Shown in pieces: positions 9,313-20,898 of a DNA stretch of 64,000 nucleotides. The notes beneath the pieces are model-generated. The model had not been told where the DNA came from, ran no database searches, and was given only the letters and a program-made list of their open reading frames with translations. This stretch comes from Pseudomonas sp. MN1F (lineage in GTDB: Bacteria; Pseudomonadota; Gammaproteobacteria; Pseudomonadales; Pseudomonadaceae): the NCBI RefSeq assembly GCF_009391885.1, contig NZ_VZII01000013.1, positions 33,308-97,307 on the forward strand, given 5' to 3'. How positions within the stretch are numbered: position 1 is the stretch's first letter; every line of letters starts with the position of its first letter. Both the position numbers and the translations under genes were made by a program.

Positions 9313-11859
9313 TTAAAGGGTACGAGCAACCTGGACTTTCTCGAAGACTTCGATCTTGTCGCCGACCTTGACGTCGTTGTAGCTCTTGACGCCAATACCG
9401 CACTCCATGCCCGAACGTACTTCGGAAGCGTCGTCCTTGAAGCGACGCAGCGATTCCAGCTCGCCTTCGAAGATCACAACGTCTTCGCGCAGTACGCGGA
9501 TCGGACGGTTGCGGTACACGGTACCTTCGATGACCATACAGCCAGCGATGGCGCCGAACTTCGGCGAACGGAACACGTCACGGACTTCTGCAACACCCAG
9601 GATGTTCTCGCGAACATCGCTGCCGAGCATGCCGGTCAGGGCCTTCTTGACGTCTTCGATGATGTCGTAGATCACGTTGTAGTAACGCATATCCAGACCT
9701 TCCTGCTCGACGATCTTGCGCGCGCCGGCATCGGCACGCACGTTGAAGCCGAACAGTACTGCATTCGAAGCCAGCGCCAGGTTGGCGTCGCTTTCGGTGA
9801 TACCACCGACGCCGCCACCGATCACGCGCACCTGAACTTCGTCGTTGCCCAGACCAGCAAGCGAGCCCTGCAGTGCTTCCAGGGAACCGCGCACGTCGGT
9901 CTTGAGGACGATGTTGAGGGTCTTCTTCTCTTCCTGACCCATGGTCTCGAAGATGTTTTCCAGCTTGCCGGCGTGAGCACGGGCCAGCTTGACCTCGCGG
10001 TACTTGCCTTGACGGAACAGGGCAACTTCGCGAGCCTTCTTCTCGTCGGCAACCACGGACAGCTCGTCACCGGCTTCCGGGGTACCGTCCAGGCCGAGGA
10101 TCTCGACCGGGATCGACGGGCCGGCTTCCTTCACAGGCTTGCCGTTCTCGTCGAGCATGGCACGCACGCGGCCATAGTTGGAGCCGCACAGGACCATGTC
10201 GCCCTGACGCAGGGTACCGTCCTGAACCAGGATGGTCGCCACCGGGCCACGGCCCTTGTCCAGGCGCGATTCAACGACCACGCCACGACCTGGAGCGGTC
10301 GGAGTAGCCTTCAGTTCGAGGATCTCGGCCTGCAGCAGAACGGCTTCGAGCAGTTCGTCTACACCCGTACCCATCTTCGCCGAAACCTTGACGAACGGCG
10401 TGTCACCACCCCAGTCCTCGGAGGTCACGCCTTCGACCGACAGTTCGTTGCGGATGCGATCGAGATCAGCGCCCGGCTTGTCGATCTTGTTCACTGCAAC
10501 CACCAGCGGAACGCCAGCTGCCTTGGCATGCTGAACGGCTTCGCGGGTCTGCGGCATCACGCCGTCGTCCGCCGCCACCACCAGGATGACGATGTCGGTA
10601 GCCTTGGCACCACGAGCACGCATCTGAGTGAACGCTGCGTGGCCCGGGGTATCGAGGAAGGTGACCATGCCGCGGTCGGTTTCCACGTGGTAGGCACCGA
10701 TGTGCTGGGTAATACCACCGGCTTCGCCAGCAGCAACCTTGGCACGACGGATGTAGTCGAGCAGCGAGGTCTTGCCATGGTCAACGTGACCCATGACAGT
10801 AACCACCGGCGCACGCGACTCGGTCTGGCCTTCGAACTTCAGCGATTCGGCCAGGGAGTCTTCCAGGGCGGTATCGCTGACCAGAGTGACCTTGTGGCCC
10901 AGCTCTTCTGCGATCAGCTGAGCGGTTTCCTGGTCGAGCACCTGGTTGATGGTAACCGGGGTGCCCATCTTGAACATGAACTTGACCACTTCGGCGCCCT
11001 TGACGGACATCTGGTTGGCCAGTTCGGAAACCGTGATGGTTTCGCCGATGGTCACGTCACGAATGACGGGGCCGGTCGGGTTCTGGAAGCCGTGCTGGTT
11101 ACGCTTCTTCAGCTTGCTCTTGCCACCACGGCCACGACGAGCGCCATCGCTCTCTTCGTCGGTGGTGCGCGGTGCGGCGCGAGGAGTCGGAGCCTTTTCC
11201 TTCTCCTTGACCTTGACCTTGATCGACACGCGCGGCGCTTCGCCACGACGCTCGCCACCACGACGGTCTTCGTCACGGGTGCGGCCTTCGTTGCGACGGG
11301 CTTCGTCCTTCTTGCGCTCGGCAGCACGGGCTGCGGCGTCTTCGGACGCAGGCACGTCGGCGACTACCGGGGCTGGAGCGGCAGCAGGCGCTGGCTCGGC
11401 CTTGGCGGCAGGCGCAGGGGCTGGCGCTGCAGCAGCGCTATCGGCTGCCAGACGGCGAGCCTGATCTTCGTTGCGCTGGCGAACTTCGGCGTCAACCTTG
11501 TCGCGAGCGGCATTTTCAGCCGCGCGGCGCTCATCCAGCTCACGCTTCTGCTCAGCCTGGACTTCTTCCGGGCTGCGCTGCACGAAAACTTTCTTCTTGC
11601 GTACTTCTACGCTGATGCTCTTGCTACCGGCGACACGCAGGGTGCTGGTGGTCTTGCGCTGCAAGGTAATCTTGCGCGGCTCTTCCACCTTGCTCTTGTG
11701 GCTGCTCTTCAAATGGGTCAGCAGAGTCTGCTTCTCATTGTCGGTCACTACCTGACCGGCGTCGGTGTGCGGCAGACCTGCCTCACGCATCTGCTGCAGC
11801 AGGCGCTCTACCGGTGCCTCGACCTCTTGGGCCAGTTCTTTCACCGTGACTTGCGTCAT
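9313..11859 (-). CDS. infB: Translation initiation factor IF-2, 848 aa
   Basis: GTPase that places fMet-tRNA on the 30S subunit. The N-terminal IF2-N domain begins [25 protein letters not shown] long charged Ala/Glu/Arg-rich linker covers about residues 95-290. The GTPase core has G1 [19 protein letters not shown] (about residue 351), G3 DTPGH and G4 NKID, then domains II to IV ending [11 protein letters not shown]. Length matches Pseudomonas IF-2. It lies 27 bases downstream of nusA in the rimP-nusA-infB-rbfA-truB operon. Confidence 0.98.
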   Translation of the reverse strand: MTQVTVKELAQEVEAPVERLLQQMREAGLPHTDAGQVVTDNEKQTLLTHLKSSHKSKVEEPRKITLQRKTTSTLRVAGSKSISVEVRKKKVFVQRSPEEVQAEQKRELDERRAAENAARDKVDAEVRQRNEDQARRLAADSAAAAPAPAPAAKAEPAPAAAPAPVVADVPASEDAAARAAERKKDEARRNEGRTRDEDRRGGERRGEAPRVSIKVKVKEKEKAPTPRAAPRTTDEESDGARRGRGGKSKLKKRNQHGFQNPTGPVIRDVTIGETITVSELANQMSVKGAEVVKFMFKMGTPVTINQVLDQETAQLIAEELGHKVTLVSDTALEDSLAESLKFEGQTESRAPVVTVMGHVDHGKTSLLDYIRRAKVAAGEAGGITQHIGAYHVETDRGMVTFLDTPGHAAFTQMRARGAKATDIVILVVAADDGVMPQTREAVQHAKAAGVPLVVAVNKIDKPGADLDRIRNELSVEGVTSEDWGGDTPFVKVSAKMGTGVDELLEAVLLQAEILELKATPTAPGRGVVVESRLDKGRGPVATILVQDGTLRQGDMVLCGSNYGRVRAMLDENGKPVKEAGPSIPVEILGLDGTPEAGDELSVVADEKKAREVALFRQGKYREVKLARAHAGKLENIFETMGQEEKKTLNIVLKTDVRGSLEALQGSLAGLGNDEVQVRVIGGGVGGITESDANLALASNAVLFGFNVRADAGARKIVEQEGLDMRYYNVIYDIIEDVKKALTGMLGSDVRENILGVAEVRDVFRSPKFGAIAGCMVIEGTVYRNRPIRVLREDVVIFEGELESLRRFKDDASEVRSGMECGIGVKSYNDVKVGDKIEVFEKVQVARTL

Positions 11860-11886
11860 GCACTTCTCTCCTCAGGCCGCGCCTAA

Positions 11887-13368
11887 TTACTCGAACCAAT
11901 GGGCTCGGGCGGCCATGATCAACTTGCCGGCACGCTCTTCGTCGATGCCGTCGATGTCGAGCAGGTCGTCAATCGACTGCTCGGCCAGGTCTTCGCGGTT
12001 AACCACGCCGCGCACCGCCAGTTCAGCCGCCAGGTCCTTGTCCATGCCCTCAAGGGAGAGCAGGTCTTCGGCCGGGTGGGCGTCTGCCAGTTTTTCTTCG
12101 GTAGCGATGGCCTTGGTCAACAAACGGTCCTTGGCTCGAGCGCGGAGCTCATTGACGATATCTTCGTCAAAGCCATCGATGTTGAGCATTTCTTCCAACG
12201 GTACGTAGGCAATTTCTTCGAGGCTAGTGAAGCCTTCGTCGACCAGCACTTGGGCCAGCTCCTCGTCGACTTCCAGTTCATCGATGAAATTGCGCAGGAT
12301 GTCGCCGGTTTCGGCCTGTTGCTTGGCCTGGATGTCCTTCTCGGTCATCACGTTCAGGGTCCAGCCGGTCAGCTGACTGGCCAAACGAACGTTCTGACCG
12401 CCACGGCCAATGGCCTGGGCCAGGTTGTCCTCGGCGACGGCGATGTCCATGGCATGGGCATCCTCGTCAACGATGATCGCCGCGACTTCAGCCGGCGACA
12501 TGGCGTTGATGACGAACTGCGCCGGGTTATCGTCCCACAGGACGATATCGACACGCTCACCGCCCAACTCTCCGGATACGGCCTGGACACGCGAACCGCG
12601 CATGCCGATACAGGCACCTTGCGGGTCGATGCGCTTGTCCTTGGAGCGGACGGCGATCTTGGCACGCGACCCCGGATCACGGGATGCAGCCATGACTTCG
12701 ATAAGGCCTTCAGCAATTTCCGGCACTTCAATGCGGAACAGCTCGATCAGCATCTGCGGCGCAGTGCGCGAAAGAATCAGCTGAGGGCCACGGTTTTCGG
12801 TGCGAATTTCCTTGAGCAGTGCGCGCAGGCGCACACCGACCCGGAAGGTCTCGCGTGGAATGATGTCTTCGCGCGCCAGCAAGGCCTCGGCGTTGTTGCC
12901 CAGGTCGACGATGACGTTGTCGCGGGTGACCTTCTTGACGGTGCCGGAGATGATCTCGTTGACCCGCTCGCGGTAGGCGTCGACCACCTGGGCGCGCTCG
13001 GCTTCACGGACCTTCTGCACGATGACCTGCTTGGCGGTCTGCGCGGCGATACGGCCGAACTCGATGGACTCGATCTTTTCTTCGATCACATCACCGACTT
13101 TCGCTTCCGGGTGAGTGTCCTTGATCTTGTCCAGCCAGGTTTCGATCGCCGGATCGTCCAGGTCGTTCTCGTCGACCACGGTCCAGCGACGGAAAGTCTC
13201 GTAGCTACCGGTGTGGCGGTTGATTTCCACACGCAGGTCGACTTCGTCCTCAAAACGTTTTTTGGTTGCAGTAGCCAGGGCCACTTCCAGCGCTTCGAAA
13301 ATGACGCCGGGCGGTACACCTTTTTCGTTGGATACCGATTCAACAACCAGCAGTACTTCTTTGCTCAT
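11887..13368 (-). CDS. nusA: Transcription termination/antitermination protein NusA, 493 aa
   Basis: RNA polymerase-binding factor that affects pausing, termination and antitermination. It starts [32 protein letters not shown] (N-terminal polymerase-binding domain), followed by an S1 domain ([16 protein letters not shown], about residue 140), two KH domains ([22 protein letters not shown] and [17 protein letters not shown]) and two C-terminal acidic repeats as in gammaproteobacteria. The ATG at 13368 is preferred over the 7-codon longer frame. Its operon begins just after two terminators, consistent with the known autoregulation of nusA operons. Confidence 0.97.
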   Translation of the reverse strand: MSKEVLLVVESVSNEKGVPPGVIFEALEVALATATKKRFEDEVDLRVEINRHTGSYETFRRWTVVDENDLDDPAIETWLDKIKDTHPEAKVGDVIEEKIESIEFGRIAAQTAKQVIVQKVREAERAQVVDAYRERVNEIISGTVKKVTRDNVIVDLGNNAEALLAREDIIPRETFRVGVRLRALLKEIRTENRGPQLILSRTAPQMLIELFRIEVPEIAEGLIEVMAASRDPGSRAKIAVRSKDKRIDPQGACIGMRGSRVQAVSGELGGERVDIVLWDDNPAQFVINAMSPAEVAAIIVDEDAHAMDIAVAEDNLAQAIGRGGQNVRLASQLTGWTLNVMTEKDIQAKQQAETGDILRNFIDELEVDEELAQVLVDEGFTSLEEIAYVPLEEMLNIDGFDEDIVNELRARAKDRLLTKAIATEEKLADAHPAEDLLSLEGMDKDLAAELAVRGVVNREDLAEQSIDDLLDIDGIDEERAGKLIMAARAHWFE

Positions 13369-13427
13369 CGTACGCCTCGCCTTGCGCAAGCCATTGGGCC
13401 CGGATAGTCCGCCGGGCCCGGCACGTC

Positions 13428-13886
13428 TCAGTCAAAACTGGGAATAATATTGGCCTTGTCGATCGAGTCGATCGGCAGCAGGAACTCTTGGTTATCCACC
13501 TGGACCACCACATCCTGATCCTCCACACCGCGGAGAAGGCCCTGGAAGTTACGACGACCCTCGAAGGGTGAACGCAGCTTGATCTTCACTTGTTCGCCGG
13601 CATGCGAGGCAAACTGTTCCAGAGTGAACAGTGGGCGATCCATGCCTGGAGAGGAGACCTCAAGGGTGTATTCGCTGCTGATCGGATCTTCCACATCGAG
13701 GATCGCGCTGGCCTGACGGCTGACTGCTTCGCAGTCGTCCACCAGGATGCCGTCTTCCTTGTCGATATAGATGCGCAGTACCGAATGCTTACCCTGGGAT
13801 ACGAATTCGATCCCCCAGCACTGATAGCCCAGACCCTCGACCACCGGGGCCAACAAGGCCTGCAACTGTTCTAGCTTGCTCGACAC
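13428..13886 (-). CDS. rimP: Ribosome maturation factor RimP, 152 aa
   Basis: Needed for 30S subunit assembly. The sequence [41 protein letters not shown] and the central [38 protein letters not shown] are diagnostic. The start is placed at the GTG at 13886, preceded by GAGGGGG; an ATG six codons upstream at 13904 is the alternative. The longer 205-residue frame runs through terminators and the tRNA and is rejected. It is the first protein gene of the rimP-nusA-infB operon, with tRNA-fMet upstream. Confidence 0.93.
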   Translation of the reverse strand: MSSKLEQLQALLAPVVEGLGYQCWGIEFVSQGKHSVLRIYIDKEDGILVDDCEAVSRQASAILDVEDPISSEYTLEVSSPGMDRPLFTLEQFASHAGEQVKIKLRSPFEGRRNFQGLLRGVEDQDVVVQVDNQEFLLPIDSIDKANIIPSFD

Positions 13887-13920
13887 CTGAACCCCCTCGT
13901 GCATGCTGTGCAAATAAAAA

Positions 13921-13937
13921 ATGGGCGAAGCGCCCAT
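13921..13937 (-). terminator. Terminator 2 between metY and rimP
   Basis: Perfect hairpin ATGGGCG-AAG-CGCCCAT followed on the minus strand by TTTTTTATTTG. It sits only about 35 bases before the rimP start, so it must be read through or bypassed for the operon to be expressed. Confidence 0.8.
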
Positions 13938-13990
13938 CCCTGAAAGCGCCGTAGGACAACGACGCCGTAAATTTTGTTCGGCTAGCAAAA

Positions 13991-14008
13991 AGCCCCTGAA
14001 AAGGGGCT
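13991..14008 (-). terminator. Terminator 1 after tRNA-fMet
   Basis: Hairpin AGCCCCT-GAAA-AGGGGCT followed on the minus strand by TTTTTGC, 10 bases beyond the encoded CCA end of the tRNA. Confidence 0.8.
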
Positions 14009-14018
14009 CCGCTGAAGC

Positions 14019-14095
<77 letters not shown>

Positions 14096-14164
14096 ACAAA
14101 GCTGGGGCGAAAGTATAAGACTTAACCTGCTTATGGGTCAAACCCAAACCTTCACCTGCAAGAA

Positions 14165-14182
14165 AGCCCGCTAAAGCGGGCT
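14165..14182 (-). terminator. Hairpin after tRNA-Leu
   Basis: AGCCCGCT-AA-AGCGGGCT, followed on the minus strand by TTCTTG, a weak T-run. It lies between the two tRNA genes. Confidence 0.6.
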
Positions 14183-14195
14183 CTCAAGCTTCAAT

Positions 14196-14281
14196 TGGTA
14201 CCGAGAAGGGGACTCGAACCCCTACACCCTATGGGCACAACCACCTCAAGGTTGCGTGTCTACCAATTCCACCACCTCGGC
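14196..14281 (-). tRNA. tRNA-Leu (anticodon GAG)
   Basis: An 86-base class II tRNA on the minus strand: 5' GCCGAGGTGGTGGAATTGG, anticodon loop CTTGAGG, long variable arm, T-loop GGTTCGAGTCC and encoded CCA. It is 20 bases downstream of secG in the same direction. Confidence 0.95.
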
Positions 14282-14301
14282 AATACTACATTTGAAACCC
14301 G

Positions 14302-14697
14302 TTACTTCTGCTCTTCGGCTGGAGGAGGAACATCACCTTTAGGGGCGGTGTCACTCTTCTGCTCCTGGAGCACCGGTACATCATCATTAACTGCCGGTTT
14401 CTGCGGCTCTTTCACTTCAAGCACTGCTGGATCTGGAAGACCTGCTTGGCTAAGCTGGTGAGCTTGTTGCTTCGCGAAGTATCCTAACCCAAGTGCTGTC
14501 AAAAAGAAAGTGGCAGCGAGTATTGCAGTCAATTTACTCAGGAACGTTGCAGAGCCTTGGCTCCCGAACACGGTATTAGAGGCACCCGCGCCGAAAGATG
14601 CACCTGCTTCCGCACCTTTACCCTGTTGAAGCAGAACCAGCACTACCAGCGACAGCGCTGCCAACAGATGAAAAACAACGATAACTGTTTCCAGCAT
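14302..14697 (-). CDS. secG: Preprotein translocase subunit SecG, 131 aa
   Basis: Small inner-membrane partner of SecYE. Two membrane helices are visible (about residues 3-21, [19 protein letters not shown], and 50-72, [19 protein letters not shown]) with the conserved [25 protein letters not shown] loop between. The C-terminal tail is Pro/Lys/Glu-rich and ends PPPAEEQK. The ATG at 14697 gives the usual N-terminus MLETVIVV. It follows tpiA closely and precedes tRNA-Leu, the standard order. Confidence 0.96.
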   Translation of the reverse strand: MLETVIVVFHLLAALSLVVLVLLQQGKGAEAGASFGAGASNTVFGSQGSATFLSKLTAILAATFFLTALGLGYFAKQQAHQLSQAGLPDPAVLEVKEPQKPAVNDDVPVLQEQKSDTAPKGDVPPPAEEQK

Positions 14698-14701
14698 TTG
14701 T

Positions 14702-15457
14702 TCAGTTTCCTGCGGCGCGACAAATTGCACCGAATTCGTCTGCGTTCAGGGACGCTCCACCAATGAGCCCCCCATCGATATCCGGCATGCCGAACAGTTC
14801 GGCCGCATTGGCCGCCTTCACGCTGCCGCCGTAGAGAAGCTGCACATTCGCGGCAACTTCGGTGTCTTCGGCCGCCAACTGAGCACGGATGGCTGCATGC
14901 ACATCCTGAGCCTGCTGAGGCGAAGCCGTCAAACCTGTGCCAATGGCCCAAACCGGCTCATAGGCGATTACAGCATTGGCAAAAGCCTTAACACCGAACG
15001 CGTCGATGATACTGCTTAGTTGACCCCCGACAACTTCGAGTGTCTTGCCTGCCTCGCGCTCTTCGAGAGTCTCCCCTACGCAGAGCACCGGCATTAAACC
15101 ACTAAGTTGAGCGGCTGCAAACTTCTCTTTCAGCACTTCTTCACTTTCGCCGATGATCTGGCGACGCTCGGAGTGGCCAATCAAGACCAACTTGCAACCC
15201 GCTTCAACCAACTGACTTGGTGCAACTTCACCGGTCAGCGCGCCCTCTTCGGGCTTTACCGCAGAATTCTGTGCTCCGACAGTGATCCCCTTGCCCTTCA
15301 GCCCATCAACCACTTGATTGATGAACAGCGTTGGCGGGAACACTGCGACTTCAACACCATTTGGCACCGGCATGTTGCCCAGGCCCAGGATCAGCTCAGC
15401 GACGCTGGCGCGGGTACCGTGCATCTTCCAGTTACCAGCTACCATAGGGCGACGCAT
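14702..15457 (-). CDS. tpiA: Triosephosphate isomerase, 251 aa
   Basis: Interconverts dihydroxyacetone phosphate and glyceraldehyde 3-phosphate. The N-terminus [15 protein letters not shown] carries the catalytic Lys, [15 protein letters not shown] carries the catalytic His, and [18 protein letters not shown] carries the catalytic Glu before loop 6. The phosphate-binding end [16 protein letters not shown] follows. Length is exact. It lies between glmM and secG on the same strand. Confidence 0.98.
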   Translation of the reverse strand: MRRPMVAGNWKMHGTRASVAELILGLGNMPVPNGVEVAVFPPTLFINQVVDGLKGKGITVGAQNSAVKPEEGALTGEVAPSQLVEAGCKLVLIGHSERRQIIGESEEVLKEKFAAAQLSGLMPVLCVGETLEEREAGKTLEVVGGQLSSIIDAFGVKAFANAVIAYEPVWAIGTGLTASPQQAQDVHAAIRAQLAAEDTEVAANVQLLYGGSVKAANAAELFGMPDIDGGLIGGASLNADEFGAICRAAGN

Positions 15458-15523
15458 GCTTTACCTCGTCGGTCAAAGTGGGCGCAGATCTTACCCAACC
15501 CGATCTGCGCTGGCAAGCCTCTT

Positions 15524-16864
15524 TCAGGCACAAACTTCTGCGACCAGCTTGGCCAGGGTTTCGGCATGGCCGCGCACCTGGTTTTCGTCGTCACCTTCGA
15601 CCATCACCCGCACCAAAGGCTCGGTGCCGGACTTGCGCAGCAGCACACGCCCACGCCCAGCCATGGCCTCAGTGACCTTGGCACTGGCTTCCTTGACGGC
15701 CGGATGCGCCAGGGGATCGACCTTGCTAGCGCCGAAACGCACGTTGATCAGCACCTGCGGGCATTTGCGCAGGGCCTGACGCGCCTGCGCCAGGGTCTCG
15801 CCGCGGCGTTTGAGCGCCATCAGCACCTGCAGCGCGGCAATGATCGCATCACCGGTAGTGGTGTGGTTGCAGCACACGACGTGCCCCGAGTTCTCACCAC
15901 CCACCAGCCAGTCGCGCTCGAGCAGCTCGGCCATCACATAGCGATCGCCGACCTTGGCCCGCACGAACGGAATGTCCAGGTCCTTGAGCGCAAGCTCCAG
16001 GCCCAGGTTGCTCATCAACGTGCCAACTACGCCGCCTTGCAGCTTGCCGCGCTCATGCAGGTCACGAGCGATGATGAACAGCAGCTCATCGCCATCGACG
16101 ATGGCCCCGGTGTGATCGACCATCAATACCCGGTCACCATCGCCGTCGAAGGCGATGCCCAGGTCGGCATGCCCCACCAGCACGGCAGCCTGCAACGATT
16201 CGATGTGGGTCGAACCGCAGCCCTCGTTGATGTTCAGGCCATCCGGCTGTGCATGCAGCACGGTCACATCGGCGCCAAGCTCGCGGAATACGCTTGGGGC
16301 AACCTTGTAGGTGGCACCGTGGGCGCAGTCGACCACCAGCTTGAGCCCGTCGAAGCTGGTGCTGCTCGGCACGCTGCTCTTGCAGAATTCGATATAGCGA
16401 CCAGCCGCATCGTTGATACGGGAAACCTTGCCCAGCTTGCTCGACTCGACCACGGTCATCGGCTGATCGAGCAACTCCTCGATCATCAGCTCGACTTCGT
16501 CGGGCAGCTTGGTGCCCTGGCCGGAGAAGAACTTGATGCCGTTGTCGTCGTGCGGGTTGTGCGAAGCACTGATGACGATACCAGCCTCGGCATGGAAGGT
16601 GCGGGTCAGGTAAGCGATGGCCGGCGTCGGCATCGGCCCGAGCAGCATCACATCAGCCCCCGCTGCAGACAAGCCGGCTTCGAGCGCAGACTCGAACATG
16701 TAACCGGAAATACGCGTGTCCTTGCCCACCAACACGCGGCAATGGCCCTGCTTGCGGAAGGCCATGCCGGCAGCCCAGCCCAACTTCAGCATGAAGTCCG
16801 GGGTGATCGGAAATTCGCCGACGCGGCCACGGATGCCGTCGGTACCAAAGTATTTTCTGCTCAT
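15524..16864 (-). CDS. glmM: Phosphoglucosamine mutase, 446 aa
   Basis: Converts glucosamine 6-phosphate to glucosamine 1-phosphate for peptidoglycan and LPS. It starts [17 protein letters not shown]; the active-site serine loop is [15 protein letters not shown] (about residue 96), the metal loop is [13 protein letters not shown] and the sugar loop is [24 protein letters not shown] near the end is the phosphate-binding loop. The start at 16864 is preferred to a 14-codon longer frame. It follows folP by 16 bases, as in other gammaproteobacteria. Confidence 0.97.
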   Translation of the reverse strand: MSRKYFGTDGIRGRVGEFPITPDFMLKLGWAAGMAFRKQGHCRVLVGKDTRISGYMFESALEAGLSAAGADVMLLGPMPTPAIAYLTRTFHAEAGIVISASHNPHDDNGIKFFSGQGTKLPDEVELMIEELLDQPMTVVESSKLGKVSRINDAAGRYIEFCKSSVPSSTSFDGLKLVVDCAHGATYKVAPSVFRELGADVTVLHAQPDGLNINEGCGSTHIESLQAAVLVGHADLGIAFDGDGDRVLMVDHTGAIVDGDELLFIIARDLHERGKLQGGVVGTLMSNLGLELALKDLDIPFVRAKVGDRYVMAELLERDWLVGGENSGHVVCCNHTTTGDAIIAALQVLMALKRRGETLAQARQALRKCPQVLINVRFGASKVDPLAHPAVKEASAKVTEAMAGRGRVLLRKSGTEPLVRVMVEGDDENQVRGHAETLAKLVAEVCA

Positions 16865-16880
16865 AGGGACTCCAATGTTC

Positions 16881-17732
16881 TTATTCGGCGTTCTGTACCG
16901 CGGCAATCATGCGCACCACATCGACAGTCTCGGCCACATCATGGACGCGCAGGATACTGGCCCCCTTGGTCATGGCCAGAGCCGCCAGCGCGAGGCTGCC
17001 GTACAGTCGCTCACCGACCGGACGATCCAGCGTCAGGCCGATCATGCTCTTGCGCGAAACGCCCACCAGTAGCGGGCGCCCAAGGCGATAGAGCGCTTCC
17101 ATGTGCTTGAACAGGCTGAGGTTGTGCGCCAGTGTCTTGGCGAAGCCGAAGCCTGGATCAAGAATGATTCGTTCGGCAGGGATGCCCGCTGCTGCGCAAG
17201 CGGCCATCCGCTGTTCAAGATAGCGCGTTACGTCGGCAGTCACATCTTCGTAATGCGGATCGTCCTGCATGTTCCCCGGCTCGCCACGCATGTGCATCAG
17301 GCATACCGGCAAGCCGGTGTCCGCCGCCGCATCCAGGGCGCCATCGCGCTCCAGGGCTCGCACATCGTTGATCAGGCCAGCACCCAGCCGCGCCGACTCG
17401 CGAATCACCGCAGGCGTTGAGGTATCCACCGAAATGACCACATCGAGACGGCTGTTGATGGCTTCGACCATCGGCGCAACACGCTCCAACTCTTCGGTCA
17501 CGGAAACTGCACGCGCACCGGGGCGAGTCGACTCACCACCGATATCGATCAGCGTGGCGCCCGCCGCAACCATCGCCTCGGCATGACGCAACGCTTCATC
17601 GCGCTGGCTGAAACGGCCACCGTCGGAGAAGGAATCGGGAGTGATATTCAGGATACCCATGACATGGGTACGGGAAAGATCAAGAACCCGGTTGCCGCAA
17701 GGCAACCGGGTCGGGTACAGCTGTGAGCTCAT
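16881..17732 (-). CDS. folP: Dihydropteroate synthase, 283 aa
   Basis: Joins para-aminobenzoate to the pterin in folate synthesis and is the sulfonamide target. The TIM-barrel signatures [18 protein letters not shown] (about residue 24) and [18 protein letters not shown] are present, as is [21 protein letters not shown] and the late GVSRKSMIG loop. Length is normal. It starts 8 bases after the ftsH stop, so the two are co-transcribed. Confidence 0.97.
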   Translation of the reverse strand: MSSQLYPTRLPCGNRVLDLSRTHVMGILNITPDSFSDGGRFSQRDEALRHAEAMVAAGATLIDIGGESTRPGARAVSVTEELERVAPMVEAINSRLDVVISVDTSTPAVIRESARLGAGLINDVRALERDGALDAAADTGLPVCLMHMRGEPGNMQDDPHYEDVTADVTRYLEQRMAACAAAGIPAERIILDPGFGFAKTLAHNLSLFKHMEALYRLGRPLLVGVSRKSMIGLTLDRPVGERLYGSLALAALAMTKGASILRVHDVAETVDVVRMIAAVQNAE

Positions 17733-17740
17733 AAGTGCCC

Positions 17741-19654
17741 TTAGTGTTGAGCCGCTGGGCCGCCGATTGGCGATTCCGGGCGATCATTCTGGGCAGTCGG
17801 GGTGCCCGAATCCTTGTCGTCATCCCAATCACGGGGTTCGCGCGGAGTGCGGCCAGCCATGATGTCGTCAATCTGATCGGCATCGATGGTCTCGTACTTC
17901 ATCAGCGCTTCAGTCATCGCCTCGAGCTTGTCGCGATTGTCGATCAGCAGCTGCTTGGCAGTGGCATAGCACTGATCGATGATGCTGCGCACTTCGGAGT
18001 CGATCAGCTTTGCCGTCTCGCCGGAGACGCTGGCGTGCTGGCTGGCAGCACTACGACCGAGGAACACCTCGCCCTCCTCTTCCGCATACATCAGCGGACC
18101 GAGCTTTTCCGACAGGCCCCACTTGGTCACCATGTTACGAGCGATCTGACTGGCTCGCATGATGTCGTTGGAAGCACCGGTGGTAACGCCATCGAAGCCC
18201 AGGGTCATCTCCTCGGCGATCCGGCCACCGTACAGGGAGCAGATCTGGCTGATCAGCGCACGCTTGGACAGGCTGTAGCGGTCTTCTTCCGGCAGGAACA
18301 TGGTGACACCCAGGGCACGACCACGCGGGATGATCGAAACCTTGTAGACCGGATCGTGCTCAGGCACCAGGCGACCGACAATAGCGTGACCGGCCTCGTG
18401 ATAGGCGGTGTTCCTTTTCTCCTTCTCGGACATGACCATGGTCTTGCGCTCGGCGCCCATCATGATCTTGTCCTTGGCCAGCTCGAACTCTTTCATCTCG
18501 ACCAGGCGCTTGTTGGAGCGGGCGGCGAACAGCGACGCCTCGTTGACCAGGTTGGCCAGGTCGGCACCGGAGAAGCCCGGGGTACCACGGGCAATGACCG
18601 CCGGGTTGACGTTTTCGCCGACCGGCACCTTGCGCATGTGTACCTTGAGGATCTGCTCTCTCCCACGGATATCCGGCAGGCCGACCACGACCTGACGGTC
18701 GAAGCGACCAGGGCGCAGCAGCGCAGGGTCGAGCACGTCCGGGCGGTTGGTGGCGGCAATGACGATGATGCCATCGTTCATTTCGAAGCCATCCATTTCC
18801 ACCAGCAACTGGTTGAGGGTCTGCTCGCGCTCGTCGTGACCACCACCCATGCCGGCGCCGCGGTGGCGACCCACGGCGTCAATCTCGTCAATGAAGATGA
18901 TGCACGGCGCGTGTTTCTTGGCCTGTTCGAACATGTCACGAACACGGCTGGCACCCACACCGACGAACATCTCGACGAAGTCGGAACCGGAAATGGTGAA
19001 GAACGGCACCTTGGCTTCACCTGCAATGGCCTTGGCCAGCAGGGTCTTACCGGTACCGGGCGGGCCGACCATCAGCACGCCACGCGGGATGCGGCCACCC
19101 AGGCGCTGGAACTTGCCCGGGTCACGCAGGAATTCGACCAGCTCACCAACCTCTTCCTTGGCCTCGTCGCAACCGGCGACGTCAGCCAGGGTGGTCTTGA
19201 CCTGGTCTTCGGACAGCAGGCGCGCCTTGCTCTTGCCGAAGCTCATCGGCCCGCCCTTGCCACCTGCACCACCTTGCATCTGGCGCATGAAGAACATGAA
19301 CACGGCGATGATCACCAGGATCGGGAAGCTCGCGACCAGCAACTGAGTCCAGATGCTCTGCTGTTCAGGCTGCTTGCCTTCTACGACCACATGGTTGTCG
19401 ACCAGGTCGCCGATCAGGCCATTGTCGGTGATGGCCGGACGCACGGTCTTGAAGTTGTCCCCGTCGGCGCGCTTGCCGGTAATGATGTAGCCGTCGACGG
19501 TCACACGCTCGACCTTGCCATCCTTGACCTGCTGGATGAAGTCGGAGTAGTTGAGGGTCTGCGGCTCGTTAGGGCTGGAGAAGTTGTTCATCACTGTCAC
19601 CAGGACAGCTGCGATGATCAACCACAGGATCAGATTCTTTGCCATGTCGTTCAA
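17741..19654 (-). CDS. ftsH: ATP-dependent zinc metalloprotease FtsH, 637 aa
   Basis: Inner-membrane hexameric protease that degrades LpxC, sigma-32 and damaged membrane proteins. Two membrane helices (about residues 6-24 and 103-124) flank a small periplasmic domain. The AAA core has Walker [13 protein letters not shown] (about residue 200), Walker [12 protein letters not shown] and the second region of homology [20 protein letters not shown]. The protease zinc site is HEAGH (about residue 422). AGAGGG lies 7 bases before a TTG at 19654 and 16 bases before the ATG three codons on, so TTG is taken as the start. Confidence 0.97.
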   Translation of the reverse strand: MNDMAKNLILWLIIAAVLVTVMNNFSSPNEPQTLNYSDFIQQVKDGKVERVTVDGYIITGKRADGDNFKTVRPAITDNGLIGDLVDNHVVVEGKQPEQQSIWTQLLVASFPILVIIAVFMFFMRQMQGGAGGKGGPMSFGKSKARLLSEDQVKTTLADVAGCDEAKEEVGELVEFLRDPGKFQRLGGRIPRGVLMVGPPGTGKTLLAKAIAGEAKVPFFTISGSDFVEMFVGVGASRVRDMFEQAKKHAPCIIFIDEIDAVGRHRGAGMGGGHDEREQTLNQLLVEMDGFEMNDGIIVIAATNRPDVLDPALLRPGRFDRQVVVGLPDIRGREQILKVHMRKVPVGENVNPAVIARGTPGFSGADLANLVNEASLFAARSNKRLVEMKEFELAKDKIMMGAERKTMVMSEKEKRNTAYHEAGHAIVGRLVPEHDPVYKVSIIPRGRALGVTMFLPEEDRYSLSKRALISQICSLYGGRIAEEMTLGFDGVTTGASNDIMRASQIARNMVTKWGLSEKLGPLMYAEEEGEVFLGRSAASQHASVSGETAKLIDSEVRSIIDQCYATAKQLLIDNRDKLEAMTEALMKYETIDADQIDDIMAGRTPREPRDWDDDKDSGTPTAQNDRPESPIGGPAAQH

Positions 19655-19848
19655 TTCGCTACCCTCTGAGGCCGGCGCACGACGCAGCCGTGCCTCGCAT
19701 GATATTCATCGCCCTAACTTACTACATTACCTACGCATCCGCAGGCACCGTCTGTAACCCTTTGTGAAACCTAGACTACACGAAGTTCGGACGATCCAGA
19801 CGGGGCAGCCGATTGGAAATAACTATCAGCCACCACGTGTCACGCCTT

Positions 19849-20475
19849 TCAAACGCCTTTGAAACCTTTGCCCAGCAGGTACTGCTCACGAGAACGGTCC
19901 CGCGAAGAGGACGGCTTGCGCATTTGTACCTTGTCGAACTTGGTGCGCACGTCCTTCAGGTACATATCGAAGCCTTCGCCCTGGAAAATCTTGATCAGGA
20001 AATCACCGCCAGGCTTCAGTACGCGGGTTGCCAGATCCAGGGCCAGCTCGCAAAGGAACATGGCGCGCGGCATGTCCACTTCGGGCGTACCACTCATATT
20101 GGGGGCCATGTCGGAAATCACAAGGTCTACGTGCGAATCGCCGACCGCCTGCAAAATCTGCTGGAGCACCGCGTCATCGGTGAAGTCGCCCTGAATGAAG
20201 GTCACATCCGGGATCGAGTCCATTTCCAGGATGTCAGAAGCGATCAGGCGGCCCTGGCCACCAATCAGACGACTGGTCACCTGTGACCAGCCACCCGGGG
20301 CCGCGCCGAGGTCAATTACACTCATGCCAGGGCGGATCAGACGGTCCTTTTCCTGGATCTCAAGGAGCTTGTAGCTCGCACGCGAACGGTAGCCATCCTT
20401 CTGTGCCTGTTTCACAAAAGGATCGTTGAAATGCTCTCGCAGCCAGTTTGCGCTGCTTTTGGAACGTTGTACCAC
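19849..20475 (-). CDS. rlmE: 23S rRNA (uridine 2'-O) methyltransferase RlmE, 208 aa
   Basis: Methylates U2552 of 23S rRNA in the A-loop late in 50S assembly. The K-D-K-E type Rossmann methyltransferase is plain: [22 protein letters not shown] with the first Lys, [14 protein letters not shown] as the SAM-binding loop, [13 protein letters not shown] with the Asp, and [16 protein letters not shown] with the second Lys. It is upstream of ftsH, the usual rlmE-ftsH order, and divergent from yhbY. Confidence 0.97.
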   Translation of the reverse strand: MVQRSKSSANWLREHFNDPFVKQAQKDGYRSRASYKLLEIQEKDRLIRPGMSVIDLGAAPGGWSQVTSRLIGGQGRLIASDILEMDSIPDVTFIQGDFTDDAVLQQILQAVGDSHVDLVISDMAPNMSGTPEVDMPRAMFLCELALDLATRVLKPGGDFLIKIFQGEGFDMYLKDVRTKFDKVQMRKPSSSRDRSREQYLLGKGFKGV

Positions 20476-20577
20476 GGGGCACCTCGATGATATGCGTCGT
20501 GATTGACTGGGCGGAGCCGGTGGCCCTCGGGTAAAATGCCGGTCAATTTTACAGAATCAGACGGAAAGGGTCAGATT

Positions 20578-20886
20578 ATGCCGCTCAATAACGAGCAGAA
20601 GAAGCAATACAAGTCCATTGGTCATGACCTGAAGCCGGTCCTGATCGTTGCTGGCAACGGTTTGAACGAAGGCGTGATCGCCGAATTGGAGCGTGCGCTG
20701 GTCGATCACGAACTGATCAAGGTCGAAATTCGCTCGGAAGATCGCGAAGAGCGCGCCGCCGTCATTGCCGAACTGTGCAAGGCCGGCCGTGCCGAACTGG
20801 TGCAGACCATCGGCAAGAAGGCACTGATCTATCGCAAGAATCCGCAGCCGAACAAGCAACTGTCCAACATCCACCGTTACAAGTGA
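20578..20886 (+). CDS. yhbY: YhbY-type ribosome assembly RNA-binding protein, 102 aa
   Basis: A single CRM-domain protein associated with pre-50S particles. It starts MPLNNEQKKQYKSIGHDLKPVLIVAGNGLNEGVIAELERAL, with the conserved GNG-type loop, and has LIKVEIRSEDREERAAVIAEL and GKKALIYRKN. The ATG at 20578 follows GGAAAGGGTCAGATT. It is divergent from rlmE, the conserved arrangement. Confidence 0.95.
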   Translation: MPLNNEQKKQYKSIGHDLKPVLIVAGNGLNEGVIAELERALVDHELIKVEIRSEDREERAAVIAELCKAGRAELVQTIGKKALIYRKNPQPNKQLSNIHRYK

Positions 20887-20898
20887 CGGTGGCTCCGC

